Source: Robertmurraya_A mangrovi
Lineage (GTDB): Bacteria; Bacillota; Bacilli; Bacillales; Cytobacillaceae
Length of the DNA: 64,000 nt
Direction: 5' to 3'
Assembly (NCBI RefSeq): GCF_034427655.1
Contig: NZ_JAXOFX010000012.1
Coordinates: 1-64,000, forward strand
Shown here: piece after piece, positions 53,503 to 63,813 of the stretch
Layout of the letters: each line of letters opens with the position of its first letter
Numbering within the stretch: position 1 is the first letter of the stretch
Program-made: the position numbers and the translations under genes
Notes under the pieces: generated by a model
What the model was told of the DNA's origin: nothing
What the model saw: only the letters and a program-made list of their open reading frames with translations
The model's database searches: none

Positions 53503-54846
53503 TCAACCCTTTCTCATTTTTTTAAATCGATCATTATGCAACCAATTAGTTACAATTACTAGCTTTTGCGGTATCTTATAACTAGGTAGCTTATCTCTAC
53601 AGAAAAGATAGAGTCGCTTTCTAAACTCACTTAAGCTTTCATTCGTTGATAACTTAACTGACGCCTTAATCATCTGCCCAGTTATAGGATTTGTTTCACT
53701 ACTTACGGCTACTTCCTCCACTCCTTCCATCAGTTGAACCACACTTTCAACCTCAGCAGGATACACCTTTTCGCCGCCAACATTAATGATTTCTGATTTT
53801 CTACCTAATATTTTCATATATTCTCCATCAACTAAGACTGCGTCATTTGTCATAAACCAGCCATCTTCAGTGAGTGGTGAGGGAGCATTTAAATAACCCA
53901 ACATAGCAGACTTTGCTTTAATTTCAAGCATTCCATCTATCACTCTTGTTTGATATTCTTCTCCTCCTACTTTGACCCAGAGTGAATCAGAAGATTTCGA
54001 TTTGGAACGTAGTATACCAACTTCAGATAGTCCATAAGTTTGTAGTAATCGAACCTTTGGGAAAAGGGTGTGAAATTTTTTTAAAGTGGTTTCTGGCATG
54101 ACCTCAGTACCGTAAGTGACTAATTCTAATGATTCTAAGTTTCTATTTTTATATGCTTCACTTAGAATAAGAAGGTTTATAAAGGTTGGGGAAGTTGGTA
54201 GGATTTGTACATGATAGTCTTCTATTGCTAAACAAACATTCTCAGGGGATCTTTCATCAACGGTTACTAAACATCCACCATTAGAAAAAGTATAAAACAT
54301 AGTGTTGAGACCACCGATATGATCAAATAATAAGAACGCCATTGTTCTCTTTGCATGTCTCTTTACTTTAAATTTATTCAATAAAGGGACAAAGTCATGA
54401 ACCGCTGCCTTACTTTTCCCGGTAGAGCCAGAAGAAAATAAAATTACTCCTGGATGATTGAGCTCTCTGAGACTAGTTAATAATTCATGTTGTGCTATTT
54501 TCCCTGATTGAATAAAAGATACTTCATCGTTCTTATTTAAGGAAATTACATACTCTGCCTCAGCAATTTCACAAAACTCATCCTTCATATCTCTAACTGC
54601 TTTACTTAAGAGTGCAATAATACAATTAGATTCAATTAAAGCTAATAAAAGTGCAACCGAGGTAGGAGAGAAATCTGCATCTAGGGCAACCACACTGCCT
54701 CGAGGAATTCCCTCATTGATAATTCTCCGTTTCCAACTATCATAATTCTCTAACATACTTTTATAGGAATATCTTTTATTTCTCCATATTAGTCCATCAA
54801 GATTCTCATTTTCTTTAAACTGATTAAGAATAAAATCTATATACAT
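53503..54846 (-). CDS. AMP-forming acyl ligase (ANL superfamily)
   Basis: A protein of 447 residues with AGGAGG before the ATG. ANL motifs: P-loop VILFSSGSTGKSKAA, LLQTYGLSEVG, MTNDAVLVDGEYMKILGRKS and INVGGEKVYPAEVE. The C-terminal lysine segment is short and unusual (HNDRFKKMRKG in place of SGK-x-x-R). It should activate a carboxylic acid as acyl-AMP and load the ACP encoded next. The ATG shares a base with the SDR stop (TAATG). Confidence 0.88.
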   Translation of the reverse strand: MYIDFILNQFKENENLDGLIWRNKRYSYKSMLENYDSWKRRIINEGIPRGSVVALDADFSPTSVALLLALIESNCIIALLSKAVRDMKDEFCEIAEAEYVISLNKNDEVSFIQSGKIAQHELLTSLRELNHPGVILFSSGSTGKSKAAVHDFVPLLNKFKVKRHAKRTMAFLLFDHIGGLNTMFYTFSNGGCLVTVDERSPENVCLAIEDYHVQILPTSPTFINLLILSEAYKNRNLESLELVTYGTEVMPETTLKKFHTLFPKVRLLQTYGLSEVGILRSKSKSSDSLWVKVGGEEYQTRVIDGMLEIKAKSAMLGYLNAPSPLTEDGWFMTNDAVLVDGEYMKILGRKSEIINVGGEKVYPAEVESVVQLMEGVEEVAVSSETNPITGQMIKASVKLSTNESLSEFRKRLYLFCRDKLPSYKIPQKLVIVTNWLHNDRFKKMRKG

Positions 54847-55544
54847 TATACTCCTCCTAAAAATAGTGTTTGCCCTGTAATAAACGAACTACTTTTCTGT
54901 AGAAAGAAGTCAATTGCATTTGAAATATCTTCGAAAGTACCGTACCTCTTAATGGCTTGCCTATTAATCAACTCTTCTAGTTTTTCTTTTGGAACAGACC
55001 GGATTAAATCTGTTTCAACTGGTGTGGGACCAATGGAGTTTACCGTAATTTCAAATGGCGCCAATTCACGAGCAATCACTTCGGTTAGGGAAATGACAGC
55101 AGCTTTTGATGCTGCATAAATCGCCTCCCCTTCTAGTTTCAAAGGAGTCGCTACTGTTCCGAAATTTACAATTCTTCCGTATTTTTGTTTTTGCATCAAC
55201 TTAGCAGCCTCTCTACAAAGTAAAAATGTTCCAATTACGTTTGTTTGCAAAACATTATTTGCAGTAGAAATTGGGGTCAACATAAAATGATTCATTGATG
55301 CAATACCAGCATTATTAATTAAATGGTCTATTCTACCGTGTTCTTTTTTAATTGAAGAAAACATGGCTTTAACTGATCTTTCATCAGTAACATCAACTTG
55401 AAAATGGATATAATCATTAAGTTCCCAGTTTATTAGGCTTCTACTACATCCAATTACTTTATGTCCCTTTTGTACATAGTGATTAACTAAATGTTTCCCT
55501 ATCCCTTTTCGTGTTCCGGTTATCAAGGTTATGGGCTGTTTCAA
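54846..55544 (-). CDS. Short-chain dehydrogenase/reductase (FabG-like)
   Basis: A protein of 232 residues with a TTG start 8 nt after AGGAG. SDR motifs: TGTRKGIGKHL (NAD(P) binding), NNAGIAS, Ser before YAASKAA (Tyr-x3-Lys) and PTPVETDLI. Its place between an ACP-KAS pair and the ligase makes it the likely 3-ketoacyl-ACP reductase of the module. TTGA overlaps the upstream ACP stop. Confidence 0.92.
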   Translation of the reverse strand: MKQPITLITGTRKGIGKHLVNHYVQKGHKVIGCSRSLINWELNDYIHFQVDVTDERSVKAMFSSIKKEHGRIDHLINNAGIASMNHFMLTPISTANNVLQTNVIGTFLLCREAAKLMQKQKYGRIVNFGTVATPLKLEGEAIYAASKAAVISLTEVIARELAPFEITVNSIGPTPVETDLIRSVPKEKLEELINRQAIKRYGTFEDISNAIDFFLQKSSSFITGQTLFLGGV

Positions 55545-55843
55545 ACCTGTATCTCCTCTTGAATCAATTTATTAATATAATCTATCAGCAAACCAATTCT
55601 TAAAAATGGACTCGTCTTTTGAGACATAGCCCTTTCATCTGCTAAAATAAGGGACACATTTAATTCATCTTCTATTGCTTGCTCTATCATAACAATGAAT
55701 GAAACTAAACCTAAGGAATCTAAGACTCCCTCTTTTCCAAATAACGGTGTATCCTCACCTTGATGAGTTGGTATATCCTTTTCATAAGTTGACCTATACT
55801 CCTCTATTACTCTAAAAACCAGGTCTTTTATAATCTCCCGCAT
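55541..55843 (-). CDS. Acyl carrier protein 1
   Basis: A protein of 100 residues with the phosphopantetheine site GKEGVLDSLGLVSFIVMIEQ (Ser 43). It lies 22 bp after the KAS III gene and overlaps the reductase gene by four bases, so KAS III, ACP and reductase form one translational unit. Confidence 0.88.
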   Translation of the reverse strand: MREIIKDLVFRVIEEYRSTYEKDIPTHQGEDTPLFGKEGVLDSLGLVSFIVMIEQAIEDELNVSLILADERAMSQKTSPFLRIGLLIDYINKLIQEEIQV

Positions 55844-55865
55844 TTAATTAACCTCATTTCATTAT

Positions 55866-56918
55866 TTATTCACACTCTATAGGATCTAATATAGTGGTAG
55901 AAGACAGATTAACCGTACATGAAGCCCAAGAGAGACCAACGCCAAAACCACAACAGATTACTTTTTCTAACCTTTCTTTTGGTAAAACTTGATTCAACTG
56001 AGAAAGCATCAATGGAATGGAAGCGGGTCCAGTATTACCTACAGAGGAGACGGCAACAGGAACAGCGTCTTTATTAAGCTTCATTTTCTTTCTCAAATAA
56101 TCCAACATAAACTTATTTGCCTGATGCAGAGCGTAAATACCGACATCTTCCTTACTCCACCGTACTTCATCTAATAACTCATTTATCATCGGTGGTATTT
56201 CCCTCAAGGCAAATGACATAATTTCCATTCCGTTCATGTAAATATTCTCTTCACTTCGGATGTTTCCGTTTTCCGTTTCAAAAGGAATTGATGTTTTCTC
56301 GCTTATAGGTTTCCTCGCTCCGCCGGCAGGAATGATTAGGTGTTCAGCTCCGGAGCCATCTGTTCTCAATATAAAATAGGAAGTTTCCTCACCTCTTTCA
56401 ATAAGAGTTGCACTTCCTCCATCTCCAAATACCATTCTCACAGAGCGATCTCCTGGATGGACAAACTTAGTCGAGGTATCCCCCACACAAACTAGTACTC
56501 TATTGCATCCTCCCGATTGAATGAGCATAAAGGCTTGATATAACCCATACACATAACCAGAACATCCATAATTGATATCAAATGCTACAGCTGTTGTCGG
56601 AAGGCCTAATTGATGTTGAAGCAGAACACTCGTTGCTGGCATTTTATAGTCAGGTGTTTGGGATATAAAGATAATACCATCTACAGATAATGGATCAATC
56701 TCGAGCCTTGCAAATAATGCTTTTGCAGCTGTTTTACAAAGGTCAGAGGTGCATTGATTATCGCTAGATACGCGTACACTTTCTATTCCTGTACTTGCTA
56801 TAATTTTTTTAACTTCTCCTTCTCCATATATAGCTTCAAGTGAACCTAGTTCTAATTGACCCTTTGGTATAGCAGATGAAATTCCCTTTATTGATACATT
56901 CGTAAACCTCGCCTTCAC
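55866..56918 (-). CDS. 3-oxoacyl-ACP synthase III (FabH-like)
   Basis: A protein of 350 residues with a GTG start. The catalytic triad is C119 (INYGCSGYVYGL), H265 (IYALHQANKF) and N295 (SSVGNTGPASIPL). The family condenses an acyl-CoA with malonyl-ACP. Outside a fatty-acid locus and next to its own ACP and reductase, it probably makes a single short 3-ketoacyl group for a sugar, not membrane lipid. First gene of the acyl module, after the acyltransferase-3 gene. Confidence 0.92.
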   Translation of the reverse strand: MKARFTNVSIKGISSAIPKGQLELGSLEAIYGEGEVKKIIASTGIESVRVSSDNQCTSDLCKTAAKALFARLEIDPLSVDGIIFISQTPDYKMPATSVLLQHQLGLPTTAVAFDINYGCSGYVYGLYQAFMLIQSGGCNRVLVCVGDTSTKFVHPGDRSVRMVFGDGGSATLIERGEETSYFILRTDGSGAEHLIIPAGGARKPISEKTSIPFETENGNIRSEENIYMNGMEIMSFALREIPPMINELLDEVRWSKEDVGIYALHQANKFMLDYLRKKMKLNKDAVPVAVSSVGNTGPASIPLMLSQLNQVLPKERLEKVICCGFGVGLSWASCTVNLSSTTILDPIECE

Positions 56919-57007
56919 CTAATCACCACTTTCATCATTGATCATTTATTGTTCAAAAACCACATCGTTCTTATTAAAGAACAACAAAACAATAAAAAAC
57001 CCTTCCA

Positions 57008-58138
57008 CTAGCTGAGTTTCTGTTTATCCACTATGGTTTGAGATTGTATATTTATCAACTTTTTGGAAAGATAATTCCCTAGTTTTATAGAAGGATTTTC
57101 AACAACGGTCCAAGCTAATGTTGATATACCTATGGTTAAAATAATGGATAGGATTGCAATAATTAATATTGGTACTGCTCCATGAAGAATGTAAAAAAGG
57201 CTGAGTAAGATTGGAAAGTGGTATAAGTATAAACTGTAGGAAATTTTACCCATAAATTGTAACGGTGACCATAACAAAACCTTTGATACTAATGTTGATG
57301 AAATAGAAATAATTAGTAGGATTGCAACTCCTAGTGTAGTAACCCAATCTGTTAGTAAAGGTAGCTTAATAAAGTCAGCATATATAAATAATATTGTCCC
57401 GACGAGAAATAGAACAAATTTGTTCTTTTGTGATAAAGCATTGTATTTACTTGTTAATATTATGCTATTTTTACTAAGTAAAATACCTACCATAAACATT
57501 AAGATATAAAATAACGTCTTATAAATTGGTTGATAAGGATCCTGTAAAAAGAAGTGCACCCCTCCACCCAACATTCCTAACATTGCTCCAATGGCCAAGT
57601 TTATTTTCCAGCCATACCGAATAGAAAGTAAGACTAGTATTGGAATAATGAAAGATATTCTCATTTCATGGATTAGGGTCCAGATTACAACATTTATTGC
57701 ATAAATGTTATAGTTACCAATAAACAGGTAATGTTCGAGGATTATTTTTTTATTTAGAGGCTCTACCCAAGAAGTATTTAAAAGGTTACCTAAAGTTGCA
57801 ATTCCTCCTTTTGACAACATAGAACATAAGAATATAGCAACAGTGATTGCTACAACATACGGAATAAACAACCGAATTACTCTTTTTAATATAAATGGGA
57901 AATAAGAAATCTTATTTCTGGAGAAAAAGACTAGTGAAAGAACATAGCCACTTAGAACAAAAAATAGGATTACATGTTGCTTTCCTGTAAAAAAGAAGTG
58001 AAGTGGAGAGAGGTTTAAGACATTCCACGTTATTTTTTCTCTCCATGAATCTGGAAAAACCATTAGAATATGGAATACAAATACACTGAATGCTGCAATT
58101 CCTCTTAGGGAATCAAGTTCTTTATACCGTCTAATCAT
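57008..58138 (-). CDS. Acyltransferase-3 family membrane protein (OafA-like)
   Basis: A protein of 376 residues with about ten membrane segments. The start RYKELDSLRGIAAFSVFVFH and the motif with VVIWTLIHEMRISFIIPIL are typical. The family moves acetyl or other acyl groups across or at the membrane onto surface polysaccharides. Confidence 0.9.
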   Translation of the reverse strand: MIRRYKELDSLRGIAAFSVFVFHILMVFPDSWREKITWNVLNLSPLHFFFTGKQHVILFFVLSGYVLSLVFFSRNKISYFPFILKRVIRLFIPYVVAITVAIFLCSMLSKGGIATLGNLLNTSWVEPLNKKIILEHYLFIGNYNIYAINVVIWTLIHEMRISFIIPILVLLSIRYGWKINLAIGAMLGMLGGGVHFFLQDPYQPIYKTLFYILMFMVGILLSKNSIILTSKYNALSQKNKFVLFLVGTILFIYADFIKLPLLTDWVTTLGVAILLIISISSTLVSKVLLWSPLQFMGKISYSLYLYHFPILLSLFYILHGAVPILIIAILSIILTIGISTLAWTVVENPSIKLGNYLSKKLINIQSQTIVDKQKLS

Positions 58139-58271
58139 TACATATTCCCCCTATCTGATATAGATAGATTTTGAACTGTTGGAACGCAGGTAGTTTAATT
58201 CAGTACATATTAGATTAATATTTTTAATTTTTGTTATTATTTATTATTAGAATTCAATAAAATGCTAACAC

Positions 58272-59414
58272 TTATCTTTCTAGGAATAAGGAATACTGAG
58301 GCTTATCACGATAAGACGGAAAAAAGTCACCTGTAACTTTTGTTGAGTAATACTTTTCCCAGTTTGCAACAAGTAATTGGTATATAGAGAGATTATGAAT
58401 CTTTTTCCCTACATAATATTTACGTAAGCCTTCTTGATTAAATCTATATTTAAAATTGAATAATGAATCTTCCTTTTCATACCCCCCACCTAGATAAAAT
58501 GTATCACATCCATTAGATTTTCCCCAAAGCGCTAAATTATGGAATAAGAAAATATTTGAACCTAAATTTAGATATGTTTCATTAGAACAGCCTAAATGGT
58601 AATGTAATTTGCCATTCTCATACATGCATAGAGCTGCAGCAACCATCTTATCCCCCGTATAAGTGGCAGCTATTAGAGAGTTACTATTTAGTCCAGTCAA
58701 AAGTTCTTTTATATAAATCTCTGAGAAATAATAATAGGGGGAAGCCTTAAGTCTATCCATAGTTTTTTTGTATAAATGATAAAAATGATTAACTTGATGT
58801 ACTGCTTCCTCTTTTTCAAACACTTTAAAATGCAAATTGTTTCTTACAGCCTTCTTAATATTACGTATATGATTTTTATGATAATTGCCCAGAATTTCCT
58901 CTTCACTTAATTCTAAATTTATATATACTGTATCCCTATCATAATTTATTTCTAATAAATTATTAAAATATCTATGATTTTCTAAAAGGGGATGAAACCT
59001 TATAAATTCACTAATTATGTTTTCATTCTTACAGTAATGATCAAACTCCTTTCTAAATTCCTTAATTTCAATGTCATTTGTATCCTGAGTAATAGGCCCC
59101 CCATAACCGTAAGGAGTCATGATATCATACAATTCTTTTTTAGAAAGATTAGTATTGATAAAAGGAAGTTTTATCACTCTTTTTATAAATGGATAACAGA
59201 TCATCCCGTCATTGTTTTTATATAAAAACAAATAGGGCTCACCTTCTCCATTTAAATATGACAATTCACAGTATTGTTGAAAGTAATAAACATCCTTTAC
59301 TCGAAAAAGTTCAATCGTCCTATTCCACTTTTCCTTTTCATTAATTGAAATAACTTGATACAAACTAGTAACACATCCTTCAAATAAATTCGTTGGTTCA
59401 AAACTATGGTTCAA
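58272..59414 (-). CDS. FemAB/GNAT-like aminoacyl or acyl transferase
   Basis: A protein of 380 residues with a TTG start. There is a double GNAT fold as in FemX-type proteins: LSEEEILGNYHKNHIRNIKKA, then LLTGLNSNSLIAATYTGDKMVAAALCMYENGKLHYHLGCSNETYL and FYLGGGYEKEDSLFNFKYRF. Relatives in polysaccharide loci transfer an amino acid or acyl group to a sugar or lipid carrier. The acceptor here is unknown. Confidence 0.8.
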   Translation of the reverse strand: MNHSFEPTNLFEGCVTSLYQVISINEKEKWNRTIELFRVKDVYYFQQYCELSYLNGEGEPYLFLYKNNDGMICYPFIKRVIKLPFINTNLSKKELYDIMTPYGYGGPITQDTNDIEIKEFRKEFDHYCKNENIISEFIRFHPLLENHRYFNNLLEINYDRDTVYINLELSEEEILGNYHKNHIRNIKKAVRNNLHFKVFEKEEAVHQVNHFYHLYKKTMDRLKASPYYYFSEIYIKELLTGLNSNSLIAATYTGDKMVAAALCMYENGKLHYHLGCSNETYLNLGSNIFLFHNLALWGKSNGCDTFYLGGGYEKEDSLFNFKYRFNQEGLRKYYVGKKIHNLSIYQLLVANWEKYYSTKVTGDFFPSYRDKPQYSLFLER

Positions 59415-59573
59415 AAGAACATAACCTCTTCACCATAGATACATCAGCTTATTTCATGTTAATCTATTTCAGAAATATACCTGGTTCATCAAGTCTCAAA
59501 CACTTTTTTCTATCATCCATGTGACAATGTGAATAGCCAGTAAATGAACTAACTGAAGTGATTACCCATAATA

Positions 59574-61088
59574 CTAAGCTCTTAAAACACTTTTAACCTT
59601 AGTATGCAATTTTAATCTTCTAAGTAAATCATATGAAGCCCGAAGATCGGAAACTACATTTAGTGAAACAATAACTAAAAATGTTATAAGAACCACTTTG
59701 ATAGCTAACTCTAACCAACTGAACCATGAGTCAATGGCTGTAGTAAAAGGAATAAATGTAATAATTAAAACGGCCACCATATTCACAAGCAATCTAATTA
59801 TTACTTTATGATGGGAACGATTTAAAATGTTTTTATGCGTAAAAACTATAAATAAAATAGTCCTAATCATTCCCGTAATAAAGCCTGCAATTAAAACAGC
59901 CAATATTCCATAATATCTAACCAGTATTAAAGATAATACAATATTTAAAATCGCCTCATAGATGTTCAACATTTTATTCTCTTTGTATTTCCCAGCAGCT
60001 TCAACAAGTATCACATATGGTATTCTCAAGCTGTATGTAAGTCCACAGCAAACAAATAGAACACCTAAGGTTGGTAAAATATAGTTAATATCATTAATAC
60101 CTTTTGTATATAAAGAAACAAAAGGGATAATTAATATTAATGCACACAAATAACAAAAAAATGTAACCATAAAATATAAATGTTCATACGTATTAAAGCT
60201 TTTGATTAATACTTTTTTCTCATCTGAAGCAATTATGTTTCCAAATGAAGCTGAAAGCCCTGCAGAGAATATTGACACAATCATAGTTAGTGAGCCAAAT
60301 ACCATATTATAAATTGAATAGACACTAGCCTCTTTTAGACCACAGAAAATTGATATGATTACTACTGGGCTATACACTGTAATAATTCCAGAAATTTGGT
60401 AACCGAAGGCATCCCATCTTCCTTTGATAGCATCCATAGATGGCTTTACATTAAAGTCAACCTTCGGATAGTTCTTTCTTATATAACGCTTCATTAATAA
60501 TAGCCGCAAATAAAAAGTTAGGGTTGTTACCAAGAGGATTGTAAGCACAGAAAAATTAAGTTTTATAAACAAAATAGATACAACAGTATTTATAATAACT
60601 CCAACAGTTGTTGTCCTAGAAATAATATAGTTTCTTTGATCTGCCACTAATAACACTGTGAATTTATTTACCAAGACTTGTTCCACAATTGCTCCTAATC
60701 CGATTATAAAAATGGCTAACATGATAAAGGATGAAGAAAGATTGGTTTGAATGATAAAAGGAAAAGAGGCAATGAAAAGCAATAACAAAAGGCTAAAAAT
60801 AAACCCTGTTTGGTAAAAATAAGCCTTAGTTGCTGCCAAAATACCATTTGTTTGATTAATATCTTGCTCTGCTAAAGGTTTGTATAAAGCTGCATTAGAA
60901 GCTACTGCTATACCTGCACCTGCTATACTAAAATAACCAAGAAATTGCTTTATTGAAGCTACTAATCCATTTACCTCAGACCCATATGCTTCTAAAAAAA
61001 ATCTAGGTAGAAGTAGACCCGAGAATACAATTATTAACTGAAGGAGGGTACTAGACAGAACGATTCTTATTGCTCTCTTTGTCCGCAC
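59574..61088 (-). CDS. wzx: Polysaccharide flippase (Wzx/MATE-like)
   Basis: A protein of 504 residues with a GTG start about 10 nt after AGGAGG. Twelve to fourteen membrane segments; the start IRIVLSSTLLQLIIVFSGLLLPRFF, with later YGSEVNGLVASIKQFLGYF, is typical of polysaccharide transport proteins of Firmicutes. It should flip lipid-linked repeat units outward for the Wzy polymerase. Confidence 0.9.
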   Translation of the reverse strand: MRTKRAIRIVLSSTLLQLIIVFSGLLLPRFFLEAYGSEVNGLVASIKQFLGYFSIAGAGIAVASNAALYKPLAEQDINQTNGILAATKAYFYQTGFIFSLLLLLFIASFPFIIQTNLSSSFIMLAIFIIGLGAIVEQVLVNKFTVLLVADQRNYIISRTTTVGVIINTVVSILFIKLNFSVLTILLVTTLTFYLRLLLMKRYIRKNYPKVDFNVKPSMDAIKGRWDAFGYQISGIITVYSPVVIISIFCGLKEASVYSIYNMVFGSLTMIVSIFSAGLSASFGNIIASDEKKVLIKSFNTYEHLYFMVTFFCYLCALILIIPFVSLYTKGINDINYILPTLGVLFVCCGLTYSLRIPYVILVEAAGKYKENKMLNIYEAILNIVLSLILVRYYGILAVLIAGFITGMIRTILFIVFTHKNILNRSHHKVIIRLLVNMVAVLIITFIPFTTAIDSWFSWLELAIKVVLITFLVIVSLNVVSDLRASYDLLRRLKLHTKVKSVLRA

Positions 61089-61091
61089 AAC

Positions 61092-62381
61092 TTAATCACC
61101 TCCTACACCAGAACGAAGCTTATCTTTAGAAGCTTCAATTATTCCCTCAACCGCTTTATCATAATATCTTTCCCATGAGTAGAGTTCTGCAGTTTGTCTT
61201 GCATTTTTACTCATTTCAGTAATATAGTCATAATTGTTTAAAAACCAAATAACCCTATCTTGAATAGCCTCAATGCTTGCGCTTTCAACAACGAAACCAT
61301 TCTTTCCATTAACAACAATATCACTAGCTCCAGTACTCTCGCTAACAATAACAGGCAACCCACAACTCATAGCTTCTAATACAACTAATCCAAAACCATC
61401 TGCGAGTGATGGTTGAGTGAGCACATGAGATTTATTGAACAGTTCTACCATTTTGTCATGTGTGACTAATCCCACAAACTCACAGTATTGCTCATAAGGT
61501 GTATAAAGCTCTTTATCTCCGTGAATATTGCCTACAACTAGAAGTTTCAATCTTTTATTATTCAATCTTTTAAATGCTTCTAATATATAGAAAATGCCTT
61601 TATGTTGAGATACTTGACCTGCATAAATAAAAGTTAAAGGATCTTCTCTGTCTGTTAGTTTTTTCTTGAAGTTGAATTTCTTAATATCAACACCATATTG
61701 TAAATTGATAACCTGATTTATTCGAACACCATTATAGAATAGAGATTTATTTACAAATGAGGAAGGGCTAAGGAAAATATCTGCATCCTTAATCTCATCT
61801 ATATATTTATTAATGAGTTTATGGCCACCAAAATTGGGTAATGTATCTGAAAATCTACCACACCTCTTCTGATCCTTATCAAATATCTCTTTCTGAAAGT
61901 TTCTCGCTGGGGTTGAAACGTCCATTACTCGTTTAATATGTGGGGCTTTTTGTTTTAAAATTTTAAAAGCGTTTGAAGAGTTAGAATCGTACATAATAAC
62001 AACATCGACATTTTGCTTTATTGCATATTGTGCGACCTTCTTCCCAAAACGATTAAAAGTAAACTCATTCCACCAATTATAAATCTTCCCTGTTTTATCA
62101 ATTCTAGATAATAATAATGTTATTAATCCTTCTATCTCACAGAATTGCAATACATCATGATCTGAGAGTGAAGCGCATTTTCTACTATTGGCTCTTTTTA
62201 AATTTTCTTTACTTAAGAACTTTTTAGTTAGTTTCATTAGAATAGAAGAATCTTTGTCATAAACAGTTGTAATGTATTTGAACAATAAATCACCTTTTTT
62301 TAGAGCCGTTGCTAATTGGAAGGAATGTTGTCTACCAGGATGAGCTAATAGTACTTTAATTTGATTTTCTTGAATGCTCAC
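61092..62381 (-). CDS. GT4-family glycosyltransferase
   Basis: It is started at the GTG 8 nt after AGGAGG (429 residues); a GTG three codons upstream lies within the ribosome site. GT-B fold: VLLAHPGRQHSFQLATAL, PLTFIYAGQVSQHKGIFYILEAF, and donor-site signature LEAMSCGLPVIVSESTGASD. It transfers a nucleotide-activated sugar to the growing repeat unit on the inner membrane face. It overlaps the polymerase gene. Confidence 0.92.
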   Translation of the reverse strand: MSIQENQIKVLLAHPGRQHSFQLATALKKGDLLFKYITTVYDKDSSILMKLTKKFLSKENLKRANSRKCASLSDHDVLQFCEIEGLITLLLSRIDKTGKIYNWWNEFTFNRFGKKVAQYAIKQNVDVVIMYDSNSSNAFKILKQKAPHIKRVMDVSTPARNFQKEIFDKDQKRCGRFSDTLPNFGGHKLINKYIDEIKDADIFLSPSSFVNKSLFYNGVRINQVINLQYGVDIKKFNFKKKLTDREDPLTFIYAGQVSQHKGIFYILEAFKRLNNKRLKLLVVGNIHGDKELYTPYEQYCEFVGLVTHDKMVELFNKSHVLTQPSLADGFGLVVLEAMSCGLPVIVSESTGASDIVVNGKNGFVVESASIEAIQDRVIWFLNNYDYITEMSKNARQTAELYSWERYYDKAVEGIIEASKDKLRSGVGGD

Positions 62382-63786
62382 GGTAATCACCTCCTTTTTT
62401 TGTTAAACTTTCAATAATTATTATTGGCAGCAATAAAAAAACCATCAAATAGAAATTTGATGGTGTATATCCTCTAATAATTAACTGCATTAAGGATGGG
62501 AGAAATATTGAATAGGCAATCAATGAATGAACTGAGGTGTTTTTTCCTTGATATAATATTTTAGCCCAGCCACACAGCTTGCCAAAGAAAAACATGAATA
62601 CAATACAACCTACTATTCCAAACTCCAAATAAAACTCTCCGATATTAGGAAAAGCAATACCTGCATCTGATGCATAAGGAGTCACTGATTTTGCCAGCAC
62701 CTCATCCAGATTAGAATAAGGTTTATTTGGCCAAATTGCTCTTGGTATAAACATAATTATCGTGTAAACAAATATTTGTGCTCCAAAAGAGTACCCTAAT
62801 TGATCTGGAATGACCTCCACCATCCCGTAAAAAGGCTGGTATAAATTAAAGTTTCCAATAACAGCATCCATTACGAAATCGAAATTAAAAGAATCCCATT
62901 GTGTTTCATTACCATACCTAACATCTCCACGCATAAATCCTATTAACCCAATCATGAACATCATAATTACTCCAAGGAAAATAAGTAATATAATATTAGG
63001 AGTCTTTTTATTCTTTATATAGTAATAAATAATAGGAGCCATTATTAAAATCACAATAACAAATCGAAATCCTATTACAATAAAAACAATTAAAGTCAAA
63101 ACGTACAAGACCTTTTTTAAAAACGAATTTTTACTATACGCGAAAATGTACATCCATATAGGAATCATTGAATATCCAAACATTGAAACAAAGCCTGTAG
63201 GAGCATCTATTTTTCTACTTGAATCGATATCTCCAAGTGTACCTATTGTGAGAATGTATAGTATATTTTTTCCACTGATTATCAAATCAATTAAGGAAAG
63301 TAAAAAGAAAATAATCCAAAATATTAATGAAATAAGTGTAATTTTACTTTCATCGTAAGATATTCTACCAATACTCTTCTTATCAATGTTCTCTTTCATT
63401 TTTGGAGTATTTTTCTTAAAGTAATAGCCGACTAAAAATGCTATATATGAAGTTACAAAAATCCAAGTAGCCTTCTTTGCCCCACCCATAATATCTTTTC
63501 CAAAAAATAAAGTGTCACCTTTAATTATATTTATTATTGGAATGATTGAGAAAATCATTAAATAGAGAAATGTCACAAAGATAATCGGTTCAAAAAGGTT
63601 CATATTGGTTGCAATATAAGATAGTAAGAATAATCCCGCAACAATAAAGTAACACATCGTTAAGGTAAGATAATTAGCATACTCACTATCTGTTAGATGA
63701 TGTGGAGTAAATATTATGATGCTAATTCCAATAATTAAGTAGACTAGTGAAAAGATTATTGTTCCGACTATTTTACTTTGCTCCAC
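62356..63786 (-). CDS. wzy: Oligosaccharide repeat-unit polymerase (Wzy-like)
   Basis: A protein of 476 residues with about twelve membrane segments. A large outer loop near the C-terminus (FIPRAIWPNKPYSNLDEVLA, then YLEFGIVGCIVFMFFFGKL) carries the pattern of the O-antigen/oligosaccharide polymerase family. It links the flipped units outside. The neighbouring Wzx supports a Wzx/Wzy-dependent route. Confidence 0.85.
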   Translation of the reverse strand: MEQSKIVGTIIFSLVYLIIGISIIIFTPHHLTDSEYANYLTLTMCYFIVAGLFLLSYIATNMNLFEPIIFVTFLYLMIFSIIPIINIIKGDTLFFGKDIMGGAKKATWIFVTSYIAFLVGYYFKKNTPKMKENIDKKSIGRISYDESKITLISLIFWIIFFLLSLIDLIISGKNILYILTIGTLGDIDSSRKIDAPTGFVSMFGYSMIPIWMYIFAYSKNSFLKKVLYVLTLIVFIVIGFRFVIVILIMAPIIYYYIKNKKTPNIILLIFLGVIMMFMIGLIGFMRGDVRYGNETQWDSFNFDFVMDAVIGNFNLYQPFYGMVEVIPDQLGYSFGAQIFVYTIIMFIPRAIWPNKPYSNLDEVLAKSVTPYASDAGIAFPNIGEFYLEFGIVGCIVFMFFFGKLCGWAKILYQGKNTSVHSLIAYSIFLPSLMQLIIRGYTPSNFYLMVFLLLPIIIIESLTKKGGDYREHSRKSN

Positions 63787-63813
63787 TCAAAGACTCCCCT
63801 TTTAAAACTCAGG

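Noticed and set aside
55866..56918. Housekeeping FabH for membrane lipid synthesis
   Set aside because: It is isolated from fab genes and embedded, with its own ACP and reductase, in a polysaccharide locus.
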